A stretch of DNA of 64,000 bases from Crambe crambe (Eukaryota; Porifera; Demospongiae; Poecilosclerida; Crambeidae): positions 4,240,501-4,304,500 of the forward strand of contig OZ004598.1 in NCBI GenBank assembly GCA_963924555.1, given 5' to 3'. Shown here one piece after another: positions 1-10,586 of this stretch. The notes beneath the pieces were generated by a model that made no database searches, was not told the origin of the DNA, and saw nothing but the letters and a program-made list of their open reading frames with translations. A program made the position numbers and the translations under genes. Every line of letters starts with the position of its first letter. Positions within the stretch are counted from its first letter, which is position 1.

Positions 1-2071
1 CTTTCACATGCAGACTGGGGCACATAAGTTCGAGATTCATCTTGCAATCTGGCACTCTGCTCTGAGCTAGCAGATTTGCTTATATTTTCTGAATTCTCAA
101 AGCTTTTGTGTGCAGACTCCTGAGATTCCATGAACTCCACATTGCAGTACATGTGAACTGATCTTTTAGTACTATCTGAGCGAGTTTCAATGTGCTCCTG
201 AACACTTTGAGAAGGCACTGGATGTTTCTCAAAATGCCTTTCAGCGATTTTGTGATCTTCTTCCAGAGTACTATCTTCAGTAGTATCAGGCTTAGAAGTA
301 CAGTCAGAGACTTCAATGCTTTCTGGATCAGTTAAGATTTCAATATTACGGTACCTGTGGTCAAAATGCCTTTCAGCGATTTCATGATCTTCTTCCAGAG
401 TACTGTCTTTAGGCTTAGAAGTACAGTCAGAGACTTCAATGGTTTCTAGATCAGTTAAGATTTCAATATTACGGTACCTGTGGTCAAAATGCCTTTCAGT
501 GATTTCGTGATCTTCTTCCAGAGTACTACCTTCAGGCTTAGAAGTACAGTCAGAGACTTTAATGGTTTCTGGATCAGTTAAGATTTCAATATTACGGTAC
601 CGGTGTGTTTTTGACTCAACAACCAGTGGAACTGAGATTTCAGAACTGTGACAACTCTCTGCTGATTCAGTGGTGAGTGGAGCACCATCTTCTGTGAGTA
701 TATCAATATTGCAATAGTGATGAGCAGTAGTGGAAGAATGGTCTGGAGTCTCCATGTCAGACGGAGTACTTTCTATCTCGATATTGTAGTACTTGGGATG
801 AGATTTCTTGCAACCTGGAAACATTTCTTTAGCGGTTGAAACCTCAGAATCATGGCTACGTTCTTTGCCATCATTTGAGGTCTTGAGGACTGGTAATGCA
901 CCTTCTTCCATTGGTGTTACAACATTAGAATTTGAAATTTCTGAAGTAGCGTCTGGTAAAACGTCCGAATTATTGCCACATTTTTCCAGGGTTTCCAAGA
1001 CCAATGGACTACTTTCTTCTGTTGATATATCAATATTGCAGTAAGTGTGATGAGACTTCTTAGGGTTTGAGGCATCACTGAATTCTGGAACAGTTTCAGC
1101 AGTCGAATTTTCACAGTTACTATGACCGGTGTCACTGAGGGTTGGAGGTGCATCTTCAGTTAAAATTTCAATATTGTAATAACCATGCTTTGCCTTAGTA
1201 CCAACTGTTCTCTCAGGGACATTCTTGGAGTCTTTATCCTCGTGACGGAACTCCAATGAGTCCTCAAATCTCCCCTCTAAAAATTTGAGGTTGTAATAGC
1301 CGATCTTCGTTTTGACATTTGCTGTAGAGTTCTTTGGTTTGTGACAGTCATGATGGCTTCTAGAATCACCACGACATGAATCCTCAGACATTGCTTTGCG
1401 GTACAATTGGAGATAAGTATGAGTGGCATCCAAAGCTTCCTCGGAAAGCTTTTCATACGACTCACTTCTTCCACTCAATTGATCGCCATGGGGGTGATGA
1501 TCAATAGTGGCAAGAATCTTGCTATTTGAAATCTTTGAGGCACCTTTTTTTTCTGCACCAGGACTATAACTCGAAGCCAGAGATGTGTCGGTCTTCTTAT
1601 CACTGTCAACTTCAACATTATAGTAACTGACGACCTGTCTTCTCCTATATTTAGAGTCATCTTCCGTCTTGATCATAAGACGACTTCTTGACCGATCACA
1701 ATGAAGTAAATCTTTCTTATAGTCATTATTCGCTGCCCTAGATAACTGGATTACTTCGTCCAAATCTACACTGCTACAATCTGAAGACGAGCTGCTCCAG
1801 TCCCTGTCGCTAAAATTTGCTAGCTTCCCCTGGGATCCAGGTATGTCACCAAGACTGTGTGAAACCTTCTTCGTGTTGGACTGCTTAGTCTCACGTGATG
1901 GGATGGGATCATTCCAATATTCAGTATCAGAATCTGAATCCTGATGACTGGCTCCACGTAGAGGAATTCTATCTTCCACGTAGTCATAGGTGAACTCATC
2001 TGTCTCCTATAGAACAAAGAAAGAATCTTTATAGCTATAACAACAACAACAACAACAACAATAATAATAAT

Positions 2072-2114
<43 letters not shown>

Positions 2115-4429
2115 ACAACAATGCAAGGATACCAGCCCAGTGTATGGAATTCTCTCTTATCAGGAAGATTTTCTCTTGCTCCCCTAAAGAATCTTACATA
2201 AAAGAAGTTCCTGAACCATACCACTCCCTCTAAAGAGACTGCTGGCTAATGCACTGATCCTATTTCCCAACTAAAATACTAGGCTAAGGGAGCATTGCCT
2301 TGGGTTTCTTTTTTCCACTGTAACTATGCTACAGCTATAGACAGCTGCTCTTTCACTTCTAACTTACTTCTCTATTGGAATAAGACTCCTGCAAATCCAG
2401 ATACAGTAAATCACCTGAGCTTATAGCAGAGCCCAATATGTAAGCATCAGAGAGCATTGTGAAACCCTGCTTGACTCTCTTGGCGGGCAGGAGTTCCACA
2501 TACAGAACCTGATCATCTTGCTGAAGGAGACAGTTCACAATACTTGATAATTCTGGTCTCTTTTCAGGTTTAGGGTGCCTATAATATTTCAAAGTCTCTC
2601 ATTTTTATCTCAAGTGTTTGTAAGGGCTACTGATACAGCTAATAGAACGTTTGCATCCATTTTGGTGCACAATCTCCATATTAATTGTGCACATGATAAA
2701 AGCAAACACTCTATCTGTATGCTCGGTTACCATGATTGGATCATCAGTTCGTAGATGGCCCTAGGGCATCCAGGAGGAGGGGGGAGACGGTACCCACCAG
2801 CAACTTTTCGAATAATCTATCAGTATAACATCAAGCAGGGTTTAATTCAGAATTTTGCTCGAGAGGGGTCAAATGCCTAGTGAAAAAATTTGAGGAGGGG
2901 CAACTACAAACCAATCTCATTACAAAAGCTAGTTAATTCCTAGGGGGGGGGGGGGGCAAGCCATCATTCAGAGGGGGCAGAAGCCCCCCCCCCCCCCCCC
3001 CCCCCCTCACCCCCCTTGAAATAAACCCTGTCAAGTATTAATTATTGTAGAGGAGGGGGGAGGGGTGCCTTCAAGTTTTTTATGGGGTACTGCTCCACTG
3101 TACTAGCCTCGTCCCCAGTCGATTCCACACACAATTGATAATTGCATGGAATTGTCTGGGGACGAGGCCATACCACATGTACTACACATGCGGTTGTTTA
3201 AAAATCACTTACCTCATCCATTGGAGTATCAGAATATGGTTTGTAACCAAGTGACCATATTTCATACAGTACGATTCCCAGACTCCAAGTATCACTGGCT
3301 GGTGTATACTCTCTTTGTAAAATCTCTCTTTGTAAAATCAACTATTAAAAAAAATAAATTAGAATAACACACTTTGGGACTAAAAGTGTCCTGAATAGAG
3401 AGGTGTCCTGAATAGAGGGGTGTCCTGAATAGAGGGGTGTCCTGAATAGAGGGGTGTTCTGATTACAGGATAAAGTGTCCTGGTTATGTACTAACTGTTA
3501 TTACAGGGAGTTTGTATTGAATTTAAGAATTGATGTTCCACTGCCCCCATAAAGCTACCTATTTTGAGATCATGAAAGAATTATAGAAAATATGTCCACG
3601 TACTTAAGAGGTTCCACTGAACTATGTGCTGCAATGATAAGTATTAATGCTATCATAAAATACATACTTCTGGTGCCATCCACTGAACAGAGAGAGCAAG
3701 CACTTTCCTCTGATCGAAATACCGGGTATCCTTAACTTTCAGAGATTCTCCAAATCCAGAAATCTGGAAATAAAGATATGAACCTAGTTAGCTCTATAGC
3801 TAGCTACATTGCACAGTGATTTTTATCAGTATTATAGTGGACCTTCAAAATTAATAATGGACATACTTTGAACTCATGGGAGCCCTCAACACTGAGAGGT
3901 TCTGGTGTAGGTAGCTACCACTCAGCCAGCTACCTACCTTGCAAGTGTCATCATTGGACACAAACACGTTGCTTGCTTTCAGTGCTCCGTGAACGATTCC
4001 CTTTTGCAGGAGGTAGTTGAGACCAAGCACCACTTGTCTGCAGTACTTGAGCAGGGTGACCATCAACTTCTCCACCCCAATGCCTCTCTTTTCCAACCTG
4101 CAGTGCCATGCATATCAGTCACCATTTATTAGCATTGTGCTAATACAGTTATATAAATATCAAAGATCAGACACATACATGTCCAACCACAAACTTCAAG
4201 ACTCTTCATCAAAGTATGCTGGGTTGATAGTTGTATTGTTAAACTTGTACTTAACTATATTATAGCTCGCTACCGAGCTTAAATGATTACTTGTATCTGT
4301 TTTCTTGCAAAACACTCTTCATGGTTCCTCTCTCAAAGTATTCAAGCACCAGCAATTTCTATCCATGAAAATAAGAATAGCATGTAGTGACAACGGCAAT
4401 AACAACAACAAAACAACAACAACAAAACC

Positions 4430-4479
<50 letters not shown>

Positions 4480-6708
4480 AATAACATAGCAGGAGGAAGG
4501 GATCTAACATCAATTTTAGCATATCATGTTGAGTGTATAATTACAGTTAGTAGCTGTACCGGCCTTCCTATCGTCGCAGCTCCTAGAAGTTTGACCACGT
4601 TAGGGTGCATTAACTGCCAGATGAGCAACCCTTCCTTCATTATAATCGTCTGATCGTTGACTGCTGACTTGACTATCACCTTCTGTGGCTTATAAGAATC
4701 ACTAGAGAAGGCATACAATCCTTTACTAGTGTGAGAGAACTCCCCACAAGAGAGATTGTCGGTTATTCTGCAGCAATAATGATGCATGTTTTGAAACCCA
4801 TCACTGTAATGTGAGTAAAACACGTTTAGTCCGGTGTAGCCAACCCTTTACCATATTTTCCTCCCATAGGGAATATGGTAAAGGGTCAGCTATGCCAAAC
4901 TACCTATACAGAGTAGCCCATGCTGATTGGATGGTAGCTAGCGAGACTATAATGAATTAGAAACAGCAGTTTTTGAAATAGACGAAAATTAATTACATGT
5001 AATGAAAATTATGACCGTGTTATTCTGCAAACAAACCGCAAAAAAAAACCCATTTCCCCCACGAAATTTTACCCCACAAAAATTTCATGCCATAATTATT
5101 GTCACCCTAAAGAGTGTCCCAGGTGTAAGATGAAACAGTCTTACTCACTTAATATCAGTCCGAGATATAATGGCCACATTCCAACTTCTCATCTGAAAGA
5201 ATAGTGGGCCTTCATGCTCTGCAGGTGAGTCGTACTTCAACGTTGCTTTCTTGCCAATTTCCATTTGATGGTGTGCCATAACAACAGGCTGATTTTCAGA
5301 TAAAGAGCGGGAAATTGGCCCCCCGCGCCACTGGCTGCCCTCCGAGTTGGATTCATTGGAAGGACTGCTGTTATCATCCAAATTCAGTATGTAGTAATCT
5401 TTAGTAACTGGATCTGCTTTGATGTTTTTGCTGTATCCGAGATAATTTGAAGATTGCTAGGTTTGAAGACAGGCATGGTTATTGGTAGAATATGGAGTGC
5501 TTAACTTAATAAAGTAATTGTGTGTGAAGTCATTACAACTTTTTAAATACTTATAAAGCCTTCAAGTACTATGGGAACTAGTGCATATGATTGTCACATG
5601 CTGCACATGATTGCCACATGCTACATGCTGCATCAGACCCAACCATATAACTTGTAATTCTCACTGTTGTTCTGGTGAAAATGAATTCATTCATAGCCCC
5701 TATCCACTCGTCCATCTCCTCTTTCGAACTGGCTGCAAAGTGACTGATTGTGAAGTCCGCCATGATGATATTCAAGACAAACTTGTAGCCGTTCAGTTTA
5801 CTGTCGTGGTCCACAACAGCAATACAAGAACCAAGATCTATCATTCCTGCATGTATATAGAAGTTGCTTTCAGTACTTGTGGGATATCAAAAAAATGTAC
5901 ATGAAGGCTATCATAATATGACCAGGATTGAAGATAGCCATTAACCATGTTGGATATTATACCAGCTTGAGCTAGAGCCCTAGGTGTTAGCAGGGTTTGG
6001 TTGCCACACAGCTACTCAACCCACTAGACTATAGTGTTATTATACACAGGTGCACACTCTCCAACTTCCCAACAAAAAAGTACCTTTACATAATAACCTC
6101 CAAAAGGCTGGTCCCAAAGGTACTCCATGGCATTTTTCCTAAACTTAGATAACTATCACAATTTATGTAAACAGCTAGCTATAATCAAGCCTATAATCAA
6201 GCAGGCATGCACTTTAGCTAGACTCATCCTAGTAGTGATTCTCTCTGCACTACGACTCACTGTAGCCACAGGGACCATCAATGGAGTCATTCTGTGCCAA
6301 TATATTAGGTTTATCAATGGACAATATTACCATGGACAGTATCTAACATTCTTTTGTATTGTGATCTCATTACTCAACCTCAACGATCTGCTTCTACCAC
6401 TGCTAGAGTAGGATTTTTTTTTTAATCACACCTTTTATCTTGGAAAGTCCACCATCATCAAGCCTTTTGATATCAGCACTGTAGTATTCCAGCCTGACTT
6501 GTCGCTTTGGAGGAGAAGCCATGCCAGCCTGCTGGACCTGGTCCATCAGCATGCACCATCTCTTGTGCCACCTCCCTCTCTTCCCTCCAACAGGGCTCTT
6601 CACAAGTAACCCTGCCTTCTTGACATAGCAATAGGACCCAGTCTTGCTCTTAAAATAAGACCCAGCCACTGGTAGTGGTAGATCCTGTCCAGTCACTTTA
6701 TTGGCCAT
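1..6708 (-). CDS. PH domain - tyrosine-kinase-like pseudokinase - poly-YxN tail scaffold (3' end beyond window)
   Basis: Exons, 5' to 3' on the minus strand: 6708-6432, 5846-5665, 5456-5149, 4767-4560, 4358-4291, 4097-3938, 3763-3668, 3308-3213, 2816-2731, 2578-2368, 2006-<1; phases agree at every junction. At least 1232 aa. Residues ~25-150 form a PH domain resembling those of IRS/DOK proteins, with the conserved C-terminal Trp (DEWIGAM). Residues ~260-530 are a tyrosine-kinase fold: K289 in VIVK and E301 of helix C are kept, the glycine loop is degenerate, HRD is replaced by H384-G-A, DFG by G404-F-G, while WMAPE (429-433), SDTWSLG, GYRLPPPPGCP and the PEKRP arginine are present. The tail (565 on) is one exon rich in Ser/Asp/Glu with ten Y-x-N sites. 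No SH2, SH3, transmembrane segment or signal peptide is visible. Inferred role: membrane-recruited, phosphotyrosine-docking adaptor without catalysis. Start chosen at the ATG just before the PH domain. Confidence 0.82.
330..605 (-). repeat. Tandem coding repeat in the scaffold tail, each unit carrying YRNIEI
   Basis: Within the last visible exon, units of about 125-140 bp follow one another almost unchanged, each translating to roughly 42-47 residues that begin YRNIEILTD and continue through VSDCTSKP and ERHFDHR. The YRNIEI sites lie at about 336-354, 463-480 and 583-600. Near-identity at DNA level suggests recent duplication. Confidence 0.9.
2038..2113. repeat. (AAC/AAT)n microsatellite
   Basis: Trinucleotide tract in the intron before the tail exon of the pseudokinase gene. 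It produces a spurious valine/isoleucine-rich reading frame on the minus strand. Confidence 0.95.
2941..3006. repeat. Poly-G then poly-C homopolymer runs
   Basis: About 14 G at 2942-2956, then about 21 C at 2986-3006, in an intron of the pseudokinase gene. The two runs could pair as a hairpin. Assembly error is possible at such runs. Confidence 0.9.
3105..3171. repeat. Foldback element with TAGCCTCGTCCCCAG arms
   Basis: An arm reading TAGCCTCGTCCCCAG near 3106-3120 is matched by its reverse complement CTGGGGACGAGGC near 3156-3169, around a ~35 bp loop. It shares its outer end with the foldback at 9046-9114. Intronic in the pseudokinase gene. Confidence 0.75.
3384..3480. repeat. Minisatellite, ~18 bp unit GTGTCCTGAATAGAGGG
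   Basis: About five tandem copies of a unit like GTGTCCTGAATAGAGG, diverging to GTTCTGATTACAGG at the right end. The same family makes the larger array at 54460-54725. Confidence 0.85.
4398..4480. repeat. (AAC)n microsatellite
   Basis: Long CAA trinucleotide tract in the intron between the kinase N-lobe exons of the pseudokinase gene. It yields artefactual poly-Gln or poly-Val frames. Confidence 0.95.
4836..4896. repeat. Short inverted repeat (hairpin)
   Basis: ACCCTTTACCATATT at the left is the reverse complement of AATATGGTAAAGGGT at the right, with a loop of about 15 bp. It sits in the intron upstream of the kinase N-lobe exon, and is either a miniature foldback element or a transcript hairpin. 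Confidence 0.8.
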
Positions 6709-8056
6709 AAAGACTTTATTATGCCCACAATAGCTAACAATAACTGACCTGACTTAGTTTCTCCAGCAGACTATAGCTATAGCTACTATGGCCATATATA
6801 GTGTCTTGGCTACATAGCTATATAACAGACTAAGCTAAGTGTTGATTTTCTCCAGCAGGATATTGTATTAGTATTAGATATATAGCAGCTAGTGTTGATT
6901 TAGGCTATTTTTTTTTTCCTATTGTCAAGCTTAATACTATAGCTATATTGCTATATAAATGAAGTGTGGAGTAGCTATTCATTGTATTCCATTTGAATGA
7001 TCAGTTATACTTTATTTGGCCAACTTCACTAGCTACATAGCTTACTCTATAATTATCAGGAAGTTCATGGATGCACCTTTATACATGTATGGTGTGTACC
7101 ACAAACCAAATCTACTGTTTTCAAAAACAATAGATAGATATTATTTTCAAAACAATAGGATATATTCGTGGAAATAGCTAATTATTCCGATAATGATTTT
7201 AAATGCCTGCAGGACAGCAACTAGTAATACTAGTCTGACACTCTACCATTAATAGCTACACTTGAACTGGGCCTAAAAAAACAACAGCATTGTTGTTCCA
7301 TAATTATGACCTCACTTAGCAACAATATTGGGAAATTTTCATGATTTTGAACATAATTAGCTAGCTATACGAAACAATTCAGTTTGCCAAAACCACGAAA
7401 ATTCCCCACTTGTACATGGTACTTCGTGTGCAATGATGCAATCAATATGTAGTTAGCTAGTTAGCTAGCTAACTTACTTGCCTACAAAAGTGAATTCCAG
7501 AATATTTCATGCAGTTATTAGTTTTTTACTAGCTAATTACTATTCATTATAGCGCAAATTTTTCGTGGGTCAAATTTTCAGTGGTTTTGCAAATATTGAT
7601 GTGTGAACCATATAAAATTCCCTTATTCTCGTGTATTATTTTCTCAAAATCACAAAATCCACGAAAATTTTACCCACAAAAATATCTCGCTATACGGTAC
7701 TTATTTTATATAGTTCGTTGTGAAATCAATTATTAGATATTATTGGTCTATTCGCATTGACTTGATCCACTAGAATTGCTCAATTCAAATTTCAAACAAA
7801 AACACCAACTCATAAGCTGTTTTTAATGGAGAAAAGTTAGAGCAGATCTAGTGAAAGATGCAAATAAACTTCAGCTACTAAACTTTCCCACTCTCTGTTA
7901 ATCAATTGCTTGCATGTAGTTCACACATATCACTGTTGCCATATAAACATGAATCGTTACCATATTATAGCCTCGATACAAAAGCTGTTATGAAAGATAA
8001 CAATGTCATTCACTCGCAATAACAAGAAGAGAAGTTACAAACATAAGTAGAATCTA
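6709..8056. other. Intergenic spacer between two minus-strand genes
   Basis: AT-rich sequence with TAGCTAGC-like stretches and no supported exon. It must contain the pseudokinase promoter (minus strand, right of 6708) and the 3' end of the METTL17-like gene. It holds one miniature inverted-repeat element at 7547-7695. Confidence 0.6.
7547..7695. mobile_element. MITE-like element with TATAGCG / CGCTATA ends
   Basis: The left end reads TATAGCGCAAATTTTTCGTG and the right end is its imperfect reverse complement, ending in CACAAAAATATCTCGCTATA. Internal motifs TTTTCGTGG and CCACGAAAATTTT recur elsewhere in the window (about 5045-5095, 7380-7400, 10618-10655, 30760-30850, 58556-58640), so this is probably a dispersed non-autonomous family. 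Confidence 0.65.
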
Positions 8057-9360
8057 GTTAGTTAGTTTTGACATAAAGTGTTTCAATGTTAACATATCTC
8101 CCCATCTCTTTCTACGTTCTTCCTTGTACACCTCTCTTAGAATAGGAGGAAGGAGGAGGTTAGATTTTTTATAGCACCATGATTAAGACTTACCTGTGCT
8201 TTTTCTTGGTAAATATAATTTCTTCTTTTTTCCCTAGAGTGGGAATTTTTTTTTTTAAAGGTAAGACAGTGTCTCTATGCACCAAGGGCCACTGTAGTCT
8301 CACTAGCCCAGACTAAGGCCACTAACCAGAGGCTGTGTACATTCCATAGAGATCGTAAACACCGAAGTTGATAGCTAACTGACTTATACCATGGCCACAG
8401 GTAGTGTCATTGTGGATGGGATTTCTCCTATAATCCAAGTCCCTAGTGTGCATGACCCCTACATAAATTCTGAGAAGTAACTAGCTGGGCATTAAATAAA
8501 TTACTAACATCTAAATCTCCCCAGGGAAACATCAGGACCAATAAGATTACTGCATTTTGAGGTTGCCCTAACAATGTAGTTTATTTCCATGCCGACTATA
8601 ACTTGCCTTACATAATCATGGAAAGAATTATTTCTACAAATAAGGAATAAGGAGCGATACCTTCTGAAGTACACAAGGTGCATATGATATGTCTACTTCG
8701 CTTCTTCACCGGCTCAATCAACCTTGCCCTCTGATCATCTAAACCAATTTGCTTGAACTCAGTTGGTGGGACTGATACAAACATTTACGTACCCTTGGAC
8801 TCTCTCTTTCCTTTCTTGAAGACAATGTAAGTAAAGTTCTCAATGTGGCGGCCTCTCTGCTTCAGAAAAGTATGTCTCTGAAAGAGGAAATTCAACAACA
8901 TATTATTATTATGGTCTGGATTTACAGCAAGAAAATGACTGGATCCCTTAGAACCCTCAAATAGCTAGCAGGACACTTCATGCAGTGAATACTTGATTTT
9001 CAAGTGTTGAACCATATGTAAATTTGTGTATTAAAAGTACTCTCTAGCCTCGTACCAGGCCTGCTTTTTTCACGGGGCGGGAAAAAGCAGGCCTGGGTAC
9101 TGCATGAGGCTAGGTACTCTCTTACCTCGCTCTCTGACAACTGAACTTTCTGTGCAAAGTAACATGGATTCCTTGGAAGCTGTTTCTTGTCTGATAGCAA
9201 AGGACACTCATGATCATGTGGACACTGTACGTGCACACATGATGTGGAATGTGACATTGTCAGTTAACTGAGCATACTCACTGGAGAAAAGATGTGCCCT
9301 GCTAAATCTTCCTCGGTTTCACCTTCAAACTTGTTCCAATTTGAAGTCTGTATAATATAA

Positions 9361-9391
<31 letters not shown>

Positions 9392-10586
9392 CATACATAC
9401 ATACATACATACATACATACATTTAGAATCAAATTTCGAGCTTCAGTGATTATTCTATAGCCAGACCAGTTCCCAGGTTCAATCAATACCTAGGGATAAA
9501 ATAATAAATTTGAGATCGATGGACTCCTCTCAGAGTATACCTGCTCCATAAAGCAGGAGAAGGTGAACTTTATTATGCGGACAATTTAAAAATAATGACT
9601 CACAAGGTAGTCATTGGTCTTTCTCCACAGTGCAGCCACAGTGAACGACCTCATCCTGGCGGACGGGAGTTCCCCCAGCGAATGCCCACACACAACGATG
9701 TCATATTTAACCTTAGGCCATCATATAAACCACTCAACATTTAAAAAAAGCAACCATTAATTTTATCGAACCGTTCTTGATAAGGGCAAATACTGTCTTG
9801 AGTACACCCCTGGAATTAACTCCTTTAATTCCTTTTTTTCTGACTCCAACATGTTGTTAGGGTTACTGCCACCTGAAGAGTATAGAATAATTAATCATAA
9901 CTCTTGATGAATAGGGTCATACCTGATCTTAGCTGCTTTGCTAATTCGAGCATGTCGCTGGAAATGTCCACACACTGGTACTCGTAAATAGAGTCTTTCC
10001 ATAACTCGTGAGCTGCCCTGATTTAATGTTACAACTGACATCACAACAATCCTTACTCTCTAATGTATACCCATTCCACAGTGTCAATATCGGAACCAAA
10101 AAACAACAACAATGTACATTAAATTAATACCAGAACCAAATCCTTACTCTCAAATGTACATGTTCATCTGTGTCAATATCAGAATGAAAATATAACAAAA
10201 AACAAACAAAAAACAACAACAACAAACAAAAACAACAAACAAAAACAACAATAAAAAACAACCATTTAAATTAATATCAGAACCAAAATCCTTACCCTCA
10301 AATGCACATACCATTCCACTGTGCCAATACCAGAACCGAAATCCAGCAAAGTACAAGGAGCATATGATTCATTTTGCTTTGCTATCTATAAAATTTAAGA
10401 AATACAATCAAAAATGTCCTCAATTCTAATGATTCCTCTAGAAATTTTCCCACATAACTATTTTTTTCCTTCTTCAGGGATTAGTCCTACCCACCTTACC
10501 TCACCTCAGAGAGGACTCGAAGAGCAGTCCCATATACAGCCTGTGTTCTTCCTGCCAAAAAAGCCACACTCTCTCTTTTATGATAC
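8057..10586 (-). CDS. METTL17: METTL17/Rsm22-like mitochondrial ribosome small-subunit assembly protein (5' exons not found)
   Basis: Exons on minus: 10586-10505, 10385-10312, 10017-9923, 9872-9772, 9711-9604, 9489-9421, 9347-9282, 9224-9126, 8877-8793, 8771-8661, 8233-8194, 8135-8057; phases are continuous. The family is recognised from the methyltransferase motif LLDFGSGIGTVEW, the acidic VDISSDML strand, HSLGELPSARMR followed by LWRKTNDYLVLIEPG, the cysteine motif CPHDHECPLL with a later PCYF, and the C-terminal RSRHIICTLC. Known role of the family: a SAM-fold, metal-binding factor in assembly of the mitochondrial small ribosomal subunit. No mitochondrial presequence is seen because the N-terminal exon(s) upstream of 10586 could not be identified (about 2 bases of codon are missing at that junction). 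The last two small exons are less certain than the core. Confidence 0.85.
9046..9114. repeat. Foldback element, arms TAGCCTCGTACCAGGCCTGC
   Basis: The left arm starts CTAGCCTCGTACCAGGCCTG and the right arm is its near-complement, AAGCAGGCCTGGGTA then GAGGCTAG, around a short GC-rich loop. It lies in an intron of the METTL17-like gene and shares the TAGCCTCGT terminus with the element at 3105-3171. Confidence 0.75.
9361..9421. repeat. (CATA)n microsatellite forming most of an intron
   Basis: About 15 copies of CATA. On the minus strand the tract begins exactly at the 5' splice site after 9421, so the ~73 bp intron 9348-9420 is largely (GTAT)n. Confidence 0.9.
10040..10345. repeat. Local triplication of an exon/5' splice-site segment
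   Basis: The end of the GTVEW exon with its donor (10280-10345) has two diverged copies to its left, at about 10040-10105 and 10136-10190, each reading roughly AATCCTTACTCTCAAATGTA followed by a TCCACTGTGTCAATATC-like stretch. Only the rightmost copy keeps the full frame. Low-complexity CAAACAAAAACAAC sequence separates the copies. Confidence 0.75.

Noticed and set aside
4560-4767. Active receptor tyrosine kinase
   Set aside because: The HRD and DFG aspartates are both replaced, and no transmembrane segment or signal peptide precedes the kinase fold.
5149-5456. PTB or SH2 domain between the PH and kinase parts
   Set aside because: The linker is about 103 residues, Ser/Asn-rich, and shows no FLVR-like or PTB-like core, so I did not call a domain.
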